Shown: positions 44,585 to 53,108 of the stretch, one piece after another
Numbering within the stretch: position 1 is the first letter of the stretch
How the letters are laid out: every line of letters begins with the position of its first letter
DNA from: Planctomycetota bacterium
Lineage (GTDB): Bacteria; Planctomycetota; Phycisphaerae; Phycisphaerales; SM1A02
Reading direction: 5' to 3'
Assembly: GCA_014381305.1 (NCBI GenBank)
Contig: JACNLW010000057.1
Span: forward strand, 3,969-57,076
Length of the DNA stretch: 53,108 nt
Translations under genes and position numbers: made by a program
The notes under the pieces: model-generated
Database searches by the model: none
What the model was told of the DNA's origin: nothing
What the model saw: only the letters and a program-made list of their open reading frames with translations

Positions 44585-45520
44585 TTAAGAAGATGCGCGG
44601 CGCAGCCGATCGTTGACAGCATCCCAATCTGGTGTATTTGGTGGTTTTTCCACACATATTCGTTCGGGATTCATCGCATCGGCTTTACGTATCTCTGCAT
44701 ACATATATTTTGCGTATGCAACAGGTTCATCTGGCATTTGCACCGCAGTACCAATTGTTGGGGTGGCACCGATCACAAGGAACACTGTTTTTTCTTTTTG
44801 GTGGTTTTGAATCTCGTCTGTTGTTTGTAAAATCAATCTTGATTTTGGCGCGTAATGTTTTTCTGATGTTCCGGGTGATTCGTTTTGGTGGGTGGAATTT
44901 TGTATCACAACTTCACCTATCAACTTTGTAATATCATCGGTTGTGATTGATCCGAGCCGCAAAATTGTCGGCGTTCCAACCATTGATATCACCGTTGATT
45001 CAATCCCTTTTTCACAGGGGCCGCCGTCTAAAATAAAAAGTTCATCTCCAAAATCTCCGCGGACATGCGCTGCGGTTGTTGGCGATGTGTGACCGGATAT
45101 ATTTGCAGATGGTGCAGAAATTGGTCCACCAAACCTCGCGAGAAGTTTTTTTGCTACTTCGTGGTTTGGACAGCGCACCGCGATTGTGTTGCTCCCGCCA
45201 CTGGCCTCTTTTGGAACACTACTGTTTCTGTGTAAAATAATAGTGAGTGGTCCGGGCCAAAATGCATTTGCAAGTGTATCACACCGACTATCCCAGCCAT
45301 TGGTAATATTTTTTGCGTCTTCTATATTGCAAACATGTGCAATCAACGGGTTGTTGTTTGGTCTGGATTTTAGTGTGTAAACAAGCGATATTGCTTTTTT
45401 GTTTAGCGTGTCACAACCAAGTCCGTACACTGTTTCTGTTGGAAATGCCACAACCCCGCCACCTTGCAATAGTTGCGAAGCTTGTTCAATAGTTTCTTTT
45501 GTTGCCAATACGGCCGACAT
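44585..45520 (-). CDS. tsaC: L-threonylcarbamoyladenylate synthase, Sua5 type
   Basis: 311 aa. The YrdC domain (about 8-195) makes threonylcarbamoyl-AMP for the t6A tRNA modification: GGVVAFPTETVYGLGCD, KSRPNNNPLIAHV, WPGPLTIIL, NTIAVRCPNH and PISAPSANISG. A C-terminal Sua5 domain contains SPGTSEKHYAP, as in long Sua5 proteins. The start at ATG 45520 lies two nt after the tolC stop. A TTG at 45526 inside the overlap is another option. All conserved motifs are present. Confidence 0.94.
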   Translation of the reverse strand: MSAVLATKETIEQASQLLQGGGVVAFPTETVYGLGCDTLNKKAISLVYTLKSRPNNNPLIAHVCNIEDAKNITNGWDSRCDTLANAFWPGPLTIILHRNSSVPKEASGGSNTIAVRCPNHEVAKKLLARFGGPISAPSANISGHTSPTTAAHVRGDFGDELFILDGGPCEKGIESTVISMVGTPTILRLGSITTDDITKLIGEVVIQNSTHQNESPGTSEKHYAPKSRLILQTTDEIQNHQKEKTVFLVIGATPTIGTAVQMPDEPVAYAKYMYAEIRKADAMNPERICVEKPPNTPDWDAVNDRLRRASS

Positions 45521-45522
45521 GT

Positions 45523-47289
45523 TCAATCTTCTATAAACATTGCGTCGTCAAGTGATATTTGGTGCATTTCTAGGGTTGTGCCTGCTGCTAAATAAAGCGA
45601 TGCGAGTGAAGTATTAAAGTTCACCGCAGACGTAAACTCTGCAATGCGTGCATTTGCCAAACCCGCTTGTGTTTGAAGTTTTAAATTAAGAAAGGTGGGG
45701 GTTAAGCCACTGAGGGTTTCCTCTTCAACCTTAAGCGCTCGAAGATTTTCCGCTTGTGCAATTCTAAATGATTTGTTGGCGGAAACTAATTCTGCACTCG
45801 TTGCAACATTTCTCATTGCTTCTTTAACTTCTAGAACAGCTTTTTGTAACCCCTTGTTATAAGCGGTAATCGCGACAATTCGCTGTAGTCTTGATGATCT
45901 ATAACCCGCCTCGGCCATTCTGTTTCCTATTGGTTGTTCAAAAGATAAACCAACAAGATGGTTGAGGTAATCTCCATCAAAAACCTCTGAGTACGCATTT
46001 CCCGCTCCAGAATCCAAGCCGTAATAAGAAAGTTGTGCTTGTACATCAAGCTGTGGAAGCGTTGCGTTTTTCGCAACATTTACTTGAATATTCTGATCTT
46101 CTACTTCTATTTTAAGCCTTTGGAGATCTGGTCTATTTTCCGCAGCAGACAAAATTGTATCTCGCAACGAAAGGATAATATCTTCCACCTCAATGTTGCC
46201 TGTTGGGCAAAGCACCGTTGTTGATTCTACTGGAAAAACAGGGTTGTTCATTAGGACTTTTAATCTGTCAGAAGCGTTTTGAACAACTGCCTCTTGTGAA
46301 ATGACGTCGGCGGAGCGCTGTTTCACCGTAGCAACCGCTTGCGCGTAATCCGCTTCACTTGTGTCATAAGATCTGCGTAACTCTAAAATTTCTACAACAG
46401 ATTCGCCTTCACCAAGCAACCACTCTTGAACTTGCAGCACGCGCCACTGAAGCGCGAGTTGGAGGTAGGCTGTTTGTGTGTCAGTGACGACTTGATGTAA
46501 TGATTGACGGAATTCTTGCTTTGATTTTTCTGTTGCGTTAGAGGCGAGTCTTACATCTGCTAGAACTACTTTTTCCCCAAACCCGCGCAAGAGTGGTTGT
46601 TTAAAATCAATTGTTCCTACTGATTCCCAACTTGGATTAGGTACAAATGTAAACCCCGGTGTTTCGGAATTTGTTTTTGTCGCAGAAGTTGAGAGTGTTA
46701 ACACGCCCCCACTGTTTAATTTTTTAGCAAGTGATGCTTCGTATGTTTGTACTTTACTTCTAGATTCTGAGGCACCAAAAGGCGCGCCGCCAACCAAGGA
46801 CTGTTGTTGTGGAATTTTCACTGCTCTGTCTGTGGCGCTTCCCGAAAACACAAAATCAAATACTGCTTCTGCTTGTGTGTACGATTGTTCTGAAATTGCG
46901 GGTTCAATCCTTGCTATTTGTAAATCAAGATTGTGGAACACCGCTGATTGCACAGCCTCTGTTACGCTTATTGTTGTGGTGGAAAGTGGATTGTCACCAA
47001 TTGGTGTCTTTATTTCAGATGGCCAAACCGCCTTGAGTCCAATTGGTGTAATTGCGTTTAACTCGTCCATCCTCTGAACAAGTGCGGGTTCGATGTCGTC
47101 TGGAATGCTTTGCACAGATACAGAAATCCCTGTCTCTAATTCAATATCGTCGCCAAGGAGGTGGTGTAGGTTTCCAACATCCCTTGCCCCCGAATGTGAA
47201 TCTAGGGGGGATTGACACCCTGTAAAAACAGTTCCGGTGCTTATGATTGCTGCGAATGTATAAAGACCGCATAGTTGAGTAAGTTTCAT
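45523..47289 (-). CDS. TolC-like outer-membrane efflux lipoprotein
   Basis: 588 aa. The N-terminus ends in the lipobox VFTGC, so the mature protein should be lipid-anchored. The long helical pattern of outer-membrane efflux proteins follows, in two halves (about 100-340 and 350-580), with QPLLRGFGEKVVLADVRLA and SFEQPIGNRMAEAGYRSSRLQRI. This family forms trimeric outer-membrane tunnels. No periplasmic adaptor or pump is encoded next to it. It lies two nt before tsaC and is divergent from the SH3-like gene. Confidence 0.87.
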   Translation of the reverse strand: MKLTQLCGLYTFAAIISTGTVFTGCQSPLDSHSGARDVGNLHHLLGDDIELETGISVSVQSIPDDIEPALVQRMDELNAITPIGLKAVWPSEIKTPIGDNPLSTTTISVTEAVQSAVFHNLDLQIARIEPAISEQSYTQAEAVFDFVFSGSATDRAVKIPQQQSLVGGAPFGASESRSKVQTYEASLAKKLNSGGVLTLSTSATKTNSETPGFTFVPNPSWESVGTIDFKQPLLRGFGEKVVLADVRLASNATEKSKQEFRQSLHQVVTDTQTAYLQLALQWRVLQVQEWLLGEGESVVEILELRRSYDTSEADYAQAVATVKQRSADVISQEAVVQNASDRLKVLMNNPVFPVESTTVLCPTGNIEVEDIILSLRDTILSAAENRPDLQRLKIEVEDQNIQVNVAKNATLPQLDVQAQLSYYGLDSGAGNAYSEVFDGDYLNHLVGLSFEQPIGNRMAEAGYRSSRLQRIVAITAYNKGLQKAVLEVKEAMRNVATSAELVSANKSFRIAQAENLRALKVEEETLSGLTPTFLNLKLQTQAGLANARIAEFTSAVNFNTSLASLYLAAGTTLEMHQISLDDAMFIED

Positions 47290-47416
47290 CTGATATAGAA
47301 TACCAATCTTTTAAAGAACTACCTGTTTTCAGGTTGCTCAATCTTCTTTTTGGCGATATTCTCACATAAAACTACTAGCTAGAAACCCCCAAGCATGGAT
47401 GTCGAGGAGGCGAAAC

Positions 47417-48658
47417 ATGACAAATCAAATTAATCTCTGGAACACTGCGGCAATAGGTGTAACTATATTGACCGCAACACTAAACCTTTCAACTTACGCC
47501 CAAGATGGCGCTGCTTCGGATAACTCATGGTGGGGAGAAATCACCACCGAGGCAACTGCTGTTCGGTGTGGTGCGAATGAAAGTTATTATCCACTTTCAT
47601 ATTTAACAACGGGTGACGTTGTTCGTGTTGTCGGAAAAAGACAAGACTGGTATCAAATTGTTACTGAAGGGACCGCTTTTGAAAATGTAGTTGGATATAT
47701 CAAGTACCCAGAAAAAGATTCATCGCTGTTTATGGTTGAGGGGAACAACGGCACATCGAGTAGTGAAATAGAAATCATTGCAAAGAATGTAGAGTCAGAT
47801 GAAATGTATCGGTCTTGGAGACCTGTTTGCCGTTTAGAAAATGGTGACACGGTTCAAATTGTAAGTACAGAAAAAAAGGCACCTGGAACACTGCATCGCG
47901 AAGCATATATTGTGCACACTGTTGCACTTCCCCAAGAAGCGACTGCTTGGATCAACGTTTCTTTCGTCAAAAAAACAACTGATCCTGCTGAACAAACGAT
48001 CGTGAACACAACCCCTGTTGTTGAAGAGGAGGCACTCGTAAACGAACCAGTCGCCACGACCGAGGATGACACGGTACTTGTTACAAATGAAGAAGACGAG
48101 GCGTTACAAACACTCACGCTTTCCGAACTTGAAGAGGCGTGGACCGCTATTTCTCAGGAACCTGTAATGGGTGCAGAAATTGCACCGCTGCATGATCTTT
48201 ATGGTCAGTTGTTAGAAGAAAATATTGGGGATTTGGTCATTGAAAGAATATCTACTGGTCGAATGAAACAACTCGAAATTTGGGGTCAACTTAAATCACA
48301 AAAAGAAAGAATTGCTGCACTTCGCGCAAAATTAGGCTCAGAATCCGGCGCTGTATCAGAATATATAGAAGTCATGGGAACGTATGGTGATTACGCTTTG
48401 ATTGGCCGATTAGCGCTCTCGAACACGTTTAATGGCAAAATTAGACCGTTTATGTACAGAGTTCAAAACGAATCTGGCAGGACAATTGGGTATTTACCAA
48501 TGAATCCAAATTGGGACCTCTCTTCAATGGTTGGACAAGTTGTTGGAATTAATGGAAATATGAATTGGGATGCCTCGTGGAGAGTCAATGTTGTTGAGGC
48601 CTCTGGATTTGATCTTCTTACGCCCACTACCGCTGAGGTGCAGAGTGATATACAATAG
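47417..48658 (+). CDS. Secreted SH3-like domain protein
   Basis: 413 aa. The ribosome site GAGGAGG lies 6 nt before ATG 47417. A signal peptide ends near LNLSTYAQ. Two bacterial SH3-like segments can be made out: AVRCGANESYYPLSYLTTGDVVRVVG with WYQI (about 38-90), and ICRLENGDTVQIV-type with WINVSF (about 120-185). An acidic linker (about 190-235), a helical middle with a coiled-coil stretch (about 285-310) and a C-terminal beta-rich domain with YGDYALIGRLA follow. Binding to cell-wall or surface ligands is an inference from SH3-like folds. No catalytic motif is visible. Confidence 0.75.
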   Translation: MTNQINLWNTAAIGVTILTATLNLSTYAQDGAASDNSWWGEITTEATAVRCGANESYYPLSYLTTGDVVRVVGKRQDWYQIVTEGTAFENVVGYIKYPEKDSSLFMVEGNNGTSSSEIEIIAKNVESDEMYRSWRPVCRLENGDTVQIVSTEKKAPGTLHREAYIVHTVALPQEATAWINVSFVKKTTDPAEQTIVNTTPVVEEEALVNEPVATTEDDTVLVTNEEDEALQTLTLSELEEAWTAISQEPVMGAEIAPLHDLYGQLLEENIGDLVIERISTGRMKQLEIWGQLKSQKERIAALRAKLGSESGAVSEYIEVMGTYGDYALIGRLALSNTFNGKIRPFMYRVQNESGRTIGYLPMNPNWDLSSMVGQVVGINGNMNWDASWRVNVVEASGFDLLTPTTAEVQSDIQ

Positions 48659-48712
48659 TCAACTTGCTTAGGAACGACCTATAGACTCCCGTTGGAAGTT
48701 CCTTCGCCCCCC

Positions 48713-48729
48713 GTTCCCATTTTGGGAAC
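48713..48729. other. Perfect 7-bp hairpin directly before tRNA-Ala
   Basis: GTTCCCA (48713-48719) pairs perfectly with TGGGAAC (48723-48729) around the loop TTT. It ends four nt before the tRNA 5' end. There is no T run after it, so it is not a standard terminator. It could mark the leader of the tRNA transcript or the end of the upstream SH3-like gene's message. Confidence 0.5.
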
Positions 48730-48733
48730 AACT

Positions 48734-48806
48734 GGGGCATTAGCTCAATTGGGAGAGCGCTGCCTTTGCAAGGCAGAGGTTATCGGTTCGAGCCCGATAT
48801 GCTCCA
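48734..48806 (+). tRNA. tRNA-Ala (anticodon UGC)
   Basis: The acceptor GGGGCAT pairs with ATGCTCC, giving the G3-U70 wobble that identifies tRNA-Ala, and the discriminator is A. The anticodon stem CTGCC/GGCAG encloses TTTGCAA (anticodon TGC). The T arm is ATCGG-TTCGAGC-CCGAT. CCA is not encoded. It stands alone, followed by a terminator. Confidence 0.97.
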
Positions 48807-48810
48807 TTTT

Positions 48811-48845
48811 AAAAACGACCCGCATAGAGACGGGTCGTTTTTTTT
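48811..48845. terminator. Bidirectional intrinsic terminator
   Basis: AAACGACCCG (48813-48822) pairs with CGGGTCGTTT (48831-48840) around an 8-nt loop. T runs follow on plus (48838-48845), and on minus the sequence ends in TTTTT. It would end the tRNA-Ala transcript from the left and the rsmJ transcript from the right, whose stop lies at 48844. Confidence 0.92.
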
Positions 48846-49599
48846 ATGGGGCAAGACCATACACCTCGTACCTCACCTGTTTTCCTTTGTGCACAACAAC
48901 CGGATCGTCTGCCATTTGTGGTGCGTGGTTTGGTCGCTTCACAATTACCCTTTTGGCGTTTGTGTTGCGCGCCGCACAAAACAGAGAATCCGCATCTAAA
49001 TCATGTCCAACGATTTGGCTCAAAAGTTGTATGCGACCCGGTGGAAGGGGTGATTTTTTTTTCTTTTGAGGAAACATGGGGTCTATGTAGATTGAGTCGA
49101 CGTTTTTATGTGTTTCTAATAGTTGTTTTGCGTCGCCCTCTAGAATGGTAAGGTTGTTATGAAGTGCAGCCCAAAGATCTGCGTCTTCTTTCGCCCGCCT
49201 CATGCCATCGTGCAAAAGAAGCGAAACAATTGGAGACCGTTCAATCGCGACAACCTTAAATCCCATAAGCGCAAGAAGAATTGCGTCTCCACAAAAACCA
49301 GCGGTTGCGTCTATTACTGTGTGGGTTGTTGCGCCAATAGCTTTTGGGAGTGGTTGTTTTTTTGATAGGTTTCCCGCTCCCTGCCGCCTATCTACTTTTG
49401 AAAAATCTATAAAAAAACCATTCCCCACCTTTGTGTCCGGTCTTCTTAGTTCTGTGTGAGAATCAAGGAATGACAAAACAAGCCCTGTGTGATTTTCAGA
49501 ACCAGTACCGACAACATGTAATGCTCGCTTCGCTTGTGCAACCCTTGTTTCGTCGGTTGTGTTCACTTCTATTTTGAGACGTGGTTCCATTTGATTCAT
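48844..49599 (-). CDS. rsmJ: 16S rRNA (guanine-1516-N2)-methyltransferase, RsmJ family
   Basis: 251-aa SAM-dependent methyltransferase. Conserved features are GNGFFIDFSK, the SAM-binding VIDATAGFCGDAILLALMG, AIERSPIVSLLLHDG, the catalytic YIDPMFPQKKKKS and RVIVKRPNHAP. These match RsmJ, which methylates G1516 of 16S rRNA in E. coli. Another in-frame start, ATG 49590 (MEPRL), is possible. It is divergent from the M16 protease gene with a 91-nt gap. Confidence 0.9.
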   Translation of the reverse strand: MNQMEPRLKIEVNTTDETRVAQAKRALHVVGTGSENHTGLVLSFLDSHTELRRPDTKVGNGFFIDFSKVDRRQGAGNLSKKQPLPKAIGATTHTVIDATAGFCGDAILLALMGFKVVAIERSPIVSLLLHDGMRRAKEDADLWAALHNNLTILEGDAKQLLETHKNVDSIYIDPMFPQKKKKSPLPPGRIQLLSQIVGHDLDADSLFCAARNTNAKRVIVKRPNHAPQMADDPVVVHKGKQVRYEVYGLAP

Positions 49600-49690
49600 G
49601 TAATTATCGCTATTTTGCTACACTGCTCGATTGTAGATCAAGAGGATCTGTCACACACAATAACGACAACTGAAAAGTTGGAGCACCTTT

Positions 49691-51466
49691 ATGAAACGAT
49701 GTATTGCAACACTCTTAACACTCCTTTGTTCACAAGCAACTGTCGCTCAACAAGTAGATCCTGAGGTTTTCACCCTTGACAATGGCATGAAATTTATTTT
49801 ATTGCAGCGATCTGCAGAGCCCAACAATGTTGCGGTTGGGTGGGTTGCAAAAGTTGGTTCGGTAAATGAACGACCCGGAATTACAGGATTGAGCCATTAT
49901 TTTGAGCATTTAATGTTCAAGGGGACTAATACAATTGGGACCAATGATCCTGTTGCTGACGCTGCTTTCACGAAGAAAGAAAGTTTTTTAAGAGATCAAA
50001 TGCTTGAAATTGTTTGGGGAGAACAATATGACCGGTTTCGATCAGGAGAAATAGATGATCCTTGGGACGAACAATATGACACCCCAAAACTAGCGGCACT
50101 GCGTAAAGAAATAGTAGAAACAATGAACGAACACAGGTCGGTCATTGTGAAAGATGAGTTTTCTTCGGTCTATCAAAAAGCTGGCGCGGTGGGTATGAAT
50201 GCTTTTACTTCTGAAGATATTACGTTTTATATTAATGGGCTGCCGGCCAATAAATTAGAGTTGTGGTGTTGGTTAGAATCAGATCGTCTTCAAAATAGTG
50301 TGTTTCGAGAGTTTTTCTCTGAACGTGATGTTGTGCACGAAGAAAGAAGAATGCGGACCGACGCTTCGCCAACTGGCAAGTTTGATGAACAATTTAACTC
50401 TATGTTTTGGGAGGCTTCTCCATATTCCTGGCCAGTCATTGGGTGGCCAAGCGATCTTAATAGCTACACACTCGAAGAGGCGAAACGGTATTTTGATGTG
50501 TATTACAGACCAAACAACTTGATCGGTATTGTTGTTGGTGATTTTGATATTGACGCCACTAAAAAAATGATTGCAGAATATTTTGGTCGGCTCAAAAAGG
50601 GAAGTCCACCGCCGCCGGTTCCAACAATTGAACCTGCACAAAAAGCACCACAAAGACTTGTTGGGGAGGTTGATGCGCAATCTCAAGTAGAGGTTCGATA
50701 CCACGCCGTTCCTTTTGGGCACAAGGATTCGTATGCCTTTGAAGTAATGTCTGCGGTTTTAAATGGTAGAACCGGTCGTCTCTTTAAAAGTATGGTTGAG
50801 GGTGAAGAAATTGCAGCGAGTGCACGAGTTGGGCTCGATGGAAAAAAATACGCTGGCGCTTATTCTTTTAAGGCAACAGTAAAGGGTGACTCTACGCCCG
50901 AGGAGTTAGAGGCTGCTTGGTACCGAGAATTAGAACTTCTACAAAACGAACCGGTCTCAGACGCGGAACTACAAAAGGTAAAAAACAACATTGTTGCTGA
51001 TCAGTACCGTGGACTTCAGAGCAACTATTACCTCATGATTCAACTGGGGTTCTTTGAAATGTTTGGTGATTGGAACTATATCAACACCGCTTCTGACCGC
51101 CTCCTCGGTGTGACAAGTAGTGATATTATGGAAATTGCAAATACATATTTTGACACGAATAACAGTTCAGTTGCCATTTACAATCGCGCCTCCGATGCAG
51201 AGCCTCTTGATGAAGAGTTGGAATCGTTTTCTCCAGAACAACGCGCGATGGTTCAACAGGCGTTAAATGATTTAGAAAATGTTCCAACTGCAATGATTGG
51301 TACTGTTATTGATAATATAAAAACACAGTCGAGTGGGGTTCCTCAAGAGGTTAAGGTTGTATTTGATTATTTGATTAAAAAATTAGAAGAACGATTGCAT
51401 CAAGAGAGTGATTCAGTAGAAAACAAACAGACGGACCCCGACGAGGATATTATCGAAATAGAATAA
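49691..51466 (+). CDS. M16 zinc metalloprotease, catalytic subunit
   Basis: 591 aa with a signal peptide (MKRCIATLLTLLCSQATVAQ). The inverted zinc motif is HYFEH at 69-73 (LSHYFEHLMFKGT). The family pattern continues with ITFYINGLPANKLELW, YTLEEAKRYFDVYYRPNNL and the C-terminal half with VKNNIVADQYRGLQSN. An insertion of about 60 residues after the zinc motif (about 95-150) and an acidic tail of about 60 are unusual. GGAG lies 7 nt before ATG. It is followed after 69 nt by a second M16-like protein, forming the usual active/inactive pair. Confidence 0.92.
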   Translation: MKRCIATLLTLLCSQATVAQQVDPEVFTLDNGMKFILLQRSAEPNNVAVGWVAKVGSVNERPGITGLSHYFEHLMFKGTNTIGTNDPVADAAFTKKESFLRDQMLEIVWGEQYDRFRSGEIDDPWDEQYDTPKLAALRKEIVETMNEHRSVIVKDEFSSVYQKAGAVGMNAFTSEDITFYINGLPANKLELWCWLESDRLQNSVFREFFSERDVVHEERRMRTDASPTGKFDEQFNSMFWEASPYSWPVIGWPSDLNSYTLEEAKRYFDVYYRPNNLIGIVVGDFDIDATKKMIAEYFGRLKKGSPPPPVPTIEPAQKAPQRLVGEVDAQSQVEVRYHAVPFGHKDSYAFEVMSAVLNGRTGRLFKSMVEGEEIAASARVGLDGKKYAGAYSFKATVKGDSTPEELEAAWYRELELLQNEPVSDAELQKVKNNIVADQYRGLQSNYYLMIQLGFFEMFGDWNYINTASDRLLGVTSSDIMEIANTYFDTNNSSVAIYNRASDAEPLDEELESFSPEQRAMVQQALNDLENVPTAMIGTVIDNIKTQSSGVPQEVKVVFDYLIKKLEERLHQESDSVENKQTDPDEDIIEIE

Positions 51467-51535
51467 AATTATTATTCCAAAAGCAACTGAGACATATAAA
51501 AGGCACAAATTAGTGCATATAGGGTTTTAACCACA

Positions 51536-52978
51536 ATGATTATCCAAACCGTTTTACTTACGACAATTCTTAATATTCCAAACCATCCAGACAATATTCA
51601 GTTTCCTGAATATGATTTCTCGCCTCCCTCCTCTGCTACATACCGGTATGAATTAGGGAATGGGATTCCTGTTTATATTGCAGAAGACAGAGAGTTACCG
51701 CTTATTGATATATCGTTTACATTTAGGGGCGGCTCTTATCTTGATCCAACACATCAAATTGGGCTCTCAACAATGATGGCCGGTCTAGTTCGCAGTGGTG
51801 GAACAACGTCTCTTTCTGCAGAGGAATTAGATGAAAGGTTTGATTTTTTGGCGGCAGGTGCAGCTGTGCGGGGGTCAGGGGAAACCGTAAGCGCGTCACT
51901 AAATACTCTTTCTTCAAACATCGACGAAAGCTTTCCGCTATTTGTTGACATGTTGCGTAATCCGGGTTTTCAACAATCAAGATTTGATTTAAGCAAGGAC
52001 AGTATTGTTGAACGTTTAAAACAAAGAAATGACAATCCTTCGAGTATTTTAAAGCGAGAAACATCATCTCTGTTATTTGGCAATTCATACAAGGGGCTTC
52101 AAACAACTGGGGATATGGTTGAATCGGTGACACTAGAGGATTTACAATCAATACATAATGTAATAATAAATCCAGCAAATCTCATCATTTCTGTAAGTGG
52201 TGATTTTGATAAAGATGAAATGTTACAAGTTCTAGAAAATCAAATAGGAGATTGGACGTTTGGAAACACTGTGGCCGCTCCACCCGATGTTGATTTTGTA
52301 GTTGAACCGGGTATTTATTTTGTTGACCAAGATGTTTCGCAGGGTGGAGTGAGAATTGGCCTGCGATCTCTCCGCCAAGGCGACGATGATTTAGAAGCTG
52401 CCACGATCATGAATTACATTCTCGGCGGAGGTGGTTTTAGTAGTCGAATTACTCAGACAGTCCGATCAGATGAGGGACTTGCATACAGCGCTGGGTCATT
52501 CCTCGCGCCGGGTGTTTACATGGATGGCATGTGGGGCGCTGGGTATGAGTCCAAAAGCAAAACTGTCGCGCTTGCTGCTGATCTAATTTTTAATGAAATT
52601 AATACAGTTAAAACAGATTTTGTTTCTGATGATGATTTAAATTTGGCAAAAAGTGCACTCATTGAACAGTTTCCATCTGTTTTTCAATCAAAAGCGCAAA
52701 CGGTTGGTGTTTTTGTTTCGGATGAAATTTCAGGGCGTGATCCTGCGTACTGGTCTACTTATAAGGACAGAATCAACGCTGTGCAAATTGAGGATGTGAG
52801 GCGCGTTGCCAATGAGTTGTTAAGAACAAATGAGATGGCCATGCTTGTTGTTGGAGATTGGGATGTTATATCTGAAGGAAACGAACGGGCAACAATGAAT
52901 GATATTCTTGAAATAATTGGAGGTTCAATTATTGAACTTCCACTAAGAGACCCGCTTACACTTCAACCGATTGAATAA
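51536..52978 (+). CDS. M16 family protein without zinc motif, probable partner subunit
   Basis: 480 aa. The N-terminal part aligns with M16 subunits (YELGNGIPVYIAEDRELPLIDISFTF, GGSYLDPTHQIGLSTMMAGLV), but HxxEH is replaced by HQIGL, so it cannot bind zinc in the usual way. The C-terminal motif DEGLAYSAGSF with nearby GGGGFSSRITQTVR keeps the Arg/Tyr pair used to hold the substrate C-terminus. Such partner subunits complete the chamber of the catalytic subunit. The N-terminus (MIIQTVLLTTILNIP) is a weak export signal. Confidence 0.9.
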   Translation: MIIQTVLLTTILNIPNHPDNIQFPEYDFSPPSSATYRYELGNGIPVYIAEDRELPLIDISFTFRGGSYLDPTHQIGLSTMMAGLVRSGGTTSLSAEELDERFDFLAAGAAVRGSGETVSASLNTLSSNIDESFPLFVDMLRNPGFQQSRFDLSKDSIVERLKQRNDNPSSILKRETSSLLFGNSYKGLQTTGDMVESVTLEDLQSIHNVIINPANLIISVSGDFDKDEMLQVLENQIGDWTFGNTVAAPPDVDFVVEPGIYFVDQDVSQGGVRIGLRSLRQGDDDLEAATIMNYILGGGGFSSRITQTVRSDEGLAYSAGSFLAPGVYMDGMWGAGYESKSKTVALAADLIFNEINTVKTDFVSDDDLNLAKSALIEQFPSVFQSKAQTVGVFVSDEISGRDPAYWSTYKDRINAVQIEDVRRVANELLRTNEMAMLVVGDWDVISEGNERATMNDILEIIGGSIIELPLRDPLTLQPIE

Positions 52979-53032
52979 TTGTTGCTTCTCTTTACTCCAC
53001 GTACAACTTAAAAAGATTATCCTTTACAAACT

Positions 53033-53108
53033 ATGGCTAGACCTATAAAAAAAGGCTGGATTACAGCAAAAACTGCTGATATTAATGATCTATATGAACG
53101 ATCTGTGC
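53033..53108 (+). CDS. Partial CDS cut by the right edge, possibly a SAM-dependent methyltransferase
   Basis: ATG 53033 opens a frame of 25 residues (MARPIKKGWITAKTADINDL, then YERSV) that runs off the window. It lies 54 nt after the M16 partner gene on the same strand. Similar N-termini, with a TADxxxLYExSVQ-like stretch, are familiar from class I SAM-dependent methyltransferases, but so few residues make that a guess. No clear ribosome site is seen. Confidence 0.5.
   Translation, partial: MARPIKKGWITAKTADINDLYERSV

Overview
The window reads as gene-dense chromosomal DNA from a marine planctomycete-like bacterium, most likely of the Phycisphaerae. This is inferred from family content, not from a marker-gene phylogeny. 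The supporting signs are a secreted zinc carboxypeptidase that ends in paired dockerin-like 'GDVNCDG...NVKDIL' and 'NVSDLLLVIANW' segments, an ECF-type sigma factor overlapping a membrane Ser/Thr kinase, system II (ResB/CcsA) cytochrome c biogenesis, a TPR protein carrying two RNA polymerase alpha-CTD domains, and many long secreted proteins of unknown function. Intergenic gaps are tiny, several genes overlap by 1-23 nt, GTG and TTG starts are common, and no insertion sequence, prophage or CRISPR array is visible.

Layout. 1-8267 (minus): a complete phosphate-starvation locus in the order porin (OprP/OprO type), pstS, pstC, pstA, pstB, phoU, phoB, phoR, with a cut-off gene at the left edge. 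8404-8477: tRNA-Cys(GCA). 8505-15745: a duplicated-domain secreted protein on plus, then on minus a cyclophilin, gatB, pyrE, a flippase-like membrane protein and a large secreted repeat protein. 15924-18809 (plus): a secreted helical protein and an OppA-like peptide-binding protein, convergent with an OppB-like permease. 18787-32415 (minus): oppB, enolase, a 2-hydroxyacid dehydrogenase, CcsA, ResB, 3-hydroxyacyl-CoA dehydrogenase, (methyl)citrate synthase, an apparent fusion of a TauE-type permease with 2-methylisocitrate lyase, a membrane Ser/Thr kinase and its sigma factor.

32546-33597 (plus): a membrane-anchored coiled-coil protein followed by a tandem two-block repeat and a strong terminator, the best candidate here for an undescribed structured RNA. 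33636-37411: a SpoIID-like lipoprotein (minus) and the LemA-M48 protease pair (plus). 37488-43365 (minus): TPR/alpha-CTD protein, MATE exporter, double thioredoxin-fold protein, carboxypeptidase. 43426-43577: an array of four 23-bp palindromes in front of a ChaN-like lipoprotein. 44585-47289 (minus): Sua5/TsaC and a TolC-like lipoprotein. 47417-48845: SH3-like secreted protein, tRNA-Ala(UGC), bidirectional terminator. 48844-53108: RsmJ methyltransferase (minus), an M16 protease pair (plus), and the start of a gene cut by the right edge.

How it works together. The left 8 kb is a self-contained Pho module: outer-membrane entry, periplasmic binding, ABC import, and PhoU/PhoR/PhoB sensing. The PrpB-type lyase, PrpC-type synthase and hydroxyacyl-CoA dehydrogenase point to propionyl-CoA and short-chain acyl-CoA use. 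The remaining genes are housekeeping (enolase, GatB, PyrE, Sua5, RsmJ, tRNAs) mixed with an envelope and protein-turnover repertoire (M14, M16, M48, LemA, SpoIID-like, thioredoxin fold, cytochrome c assembly). No gap between genes exceeds about 300 bases. Product names come from motifs read by eye, and no database search was possible.
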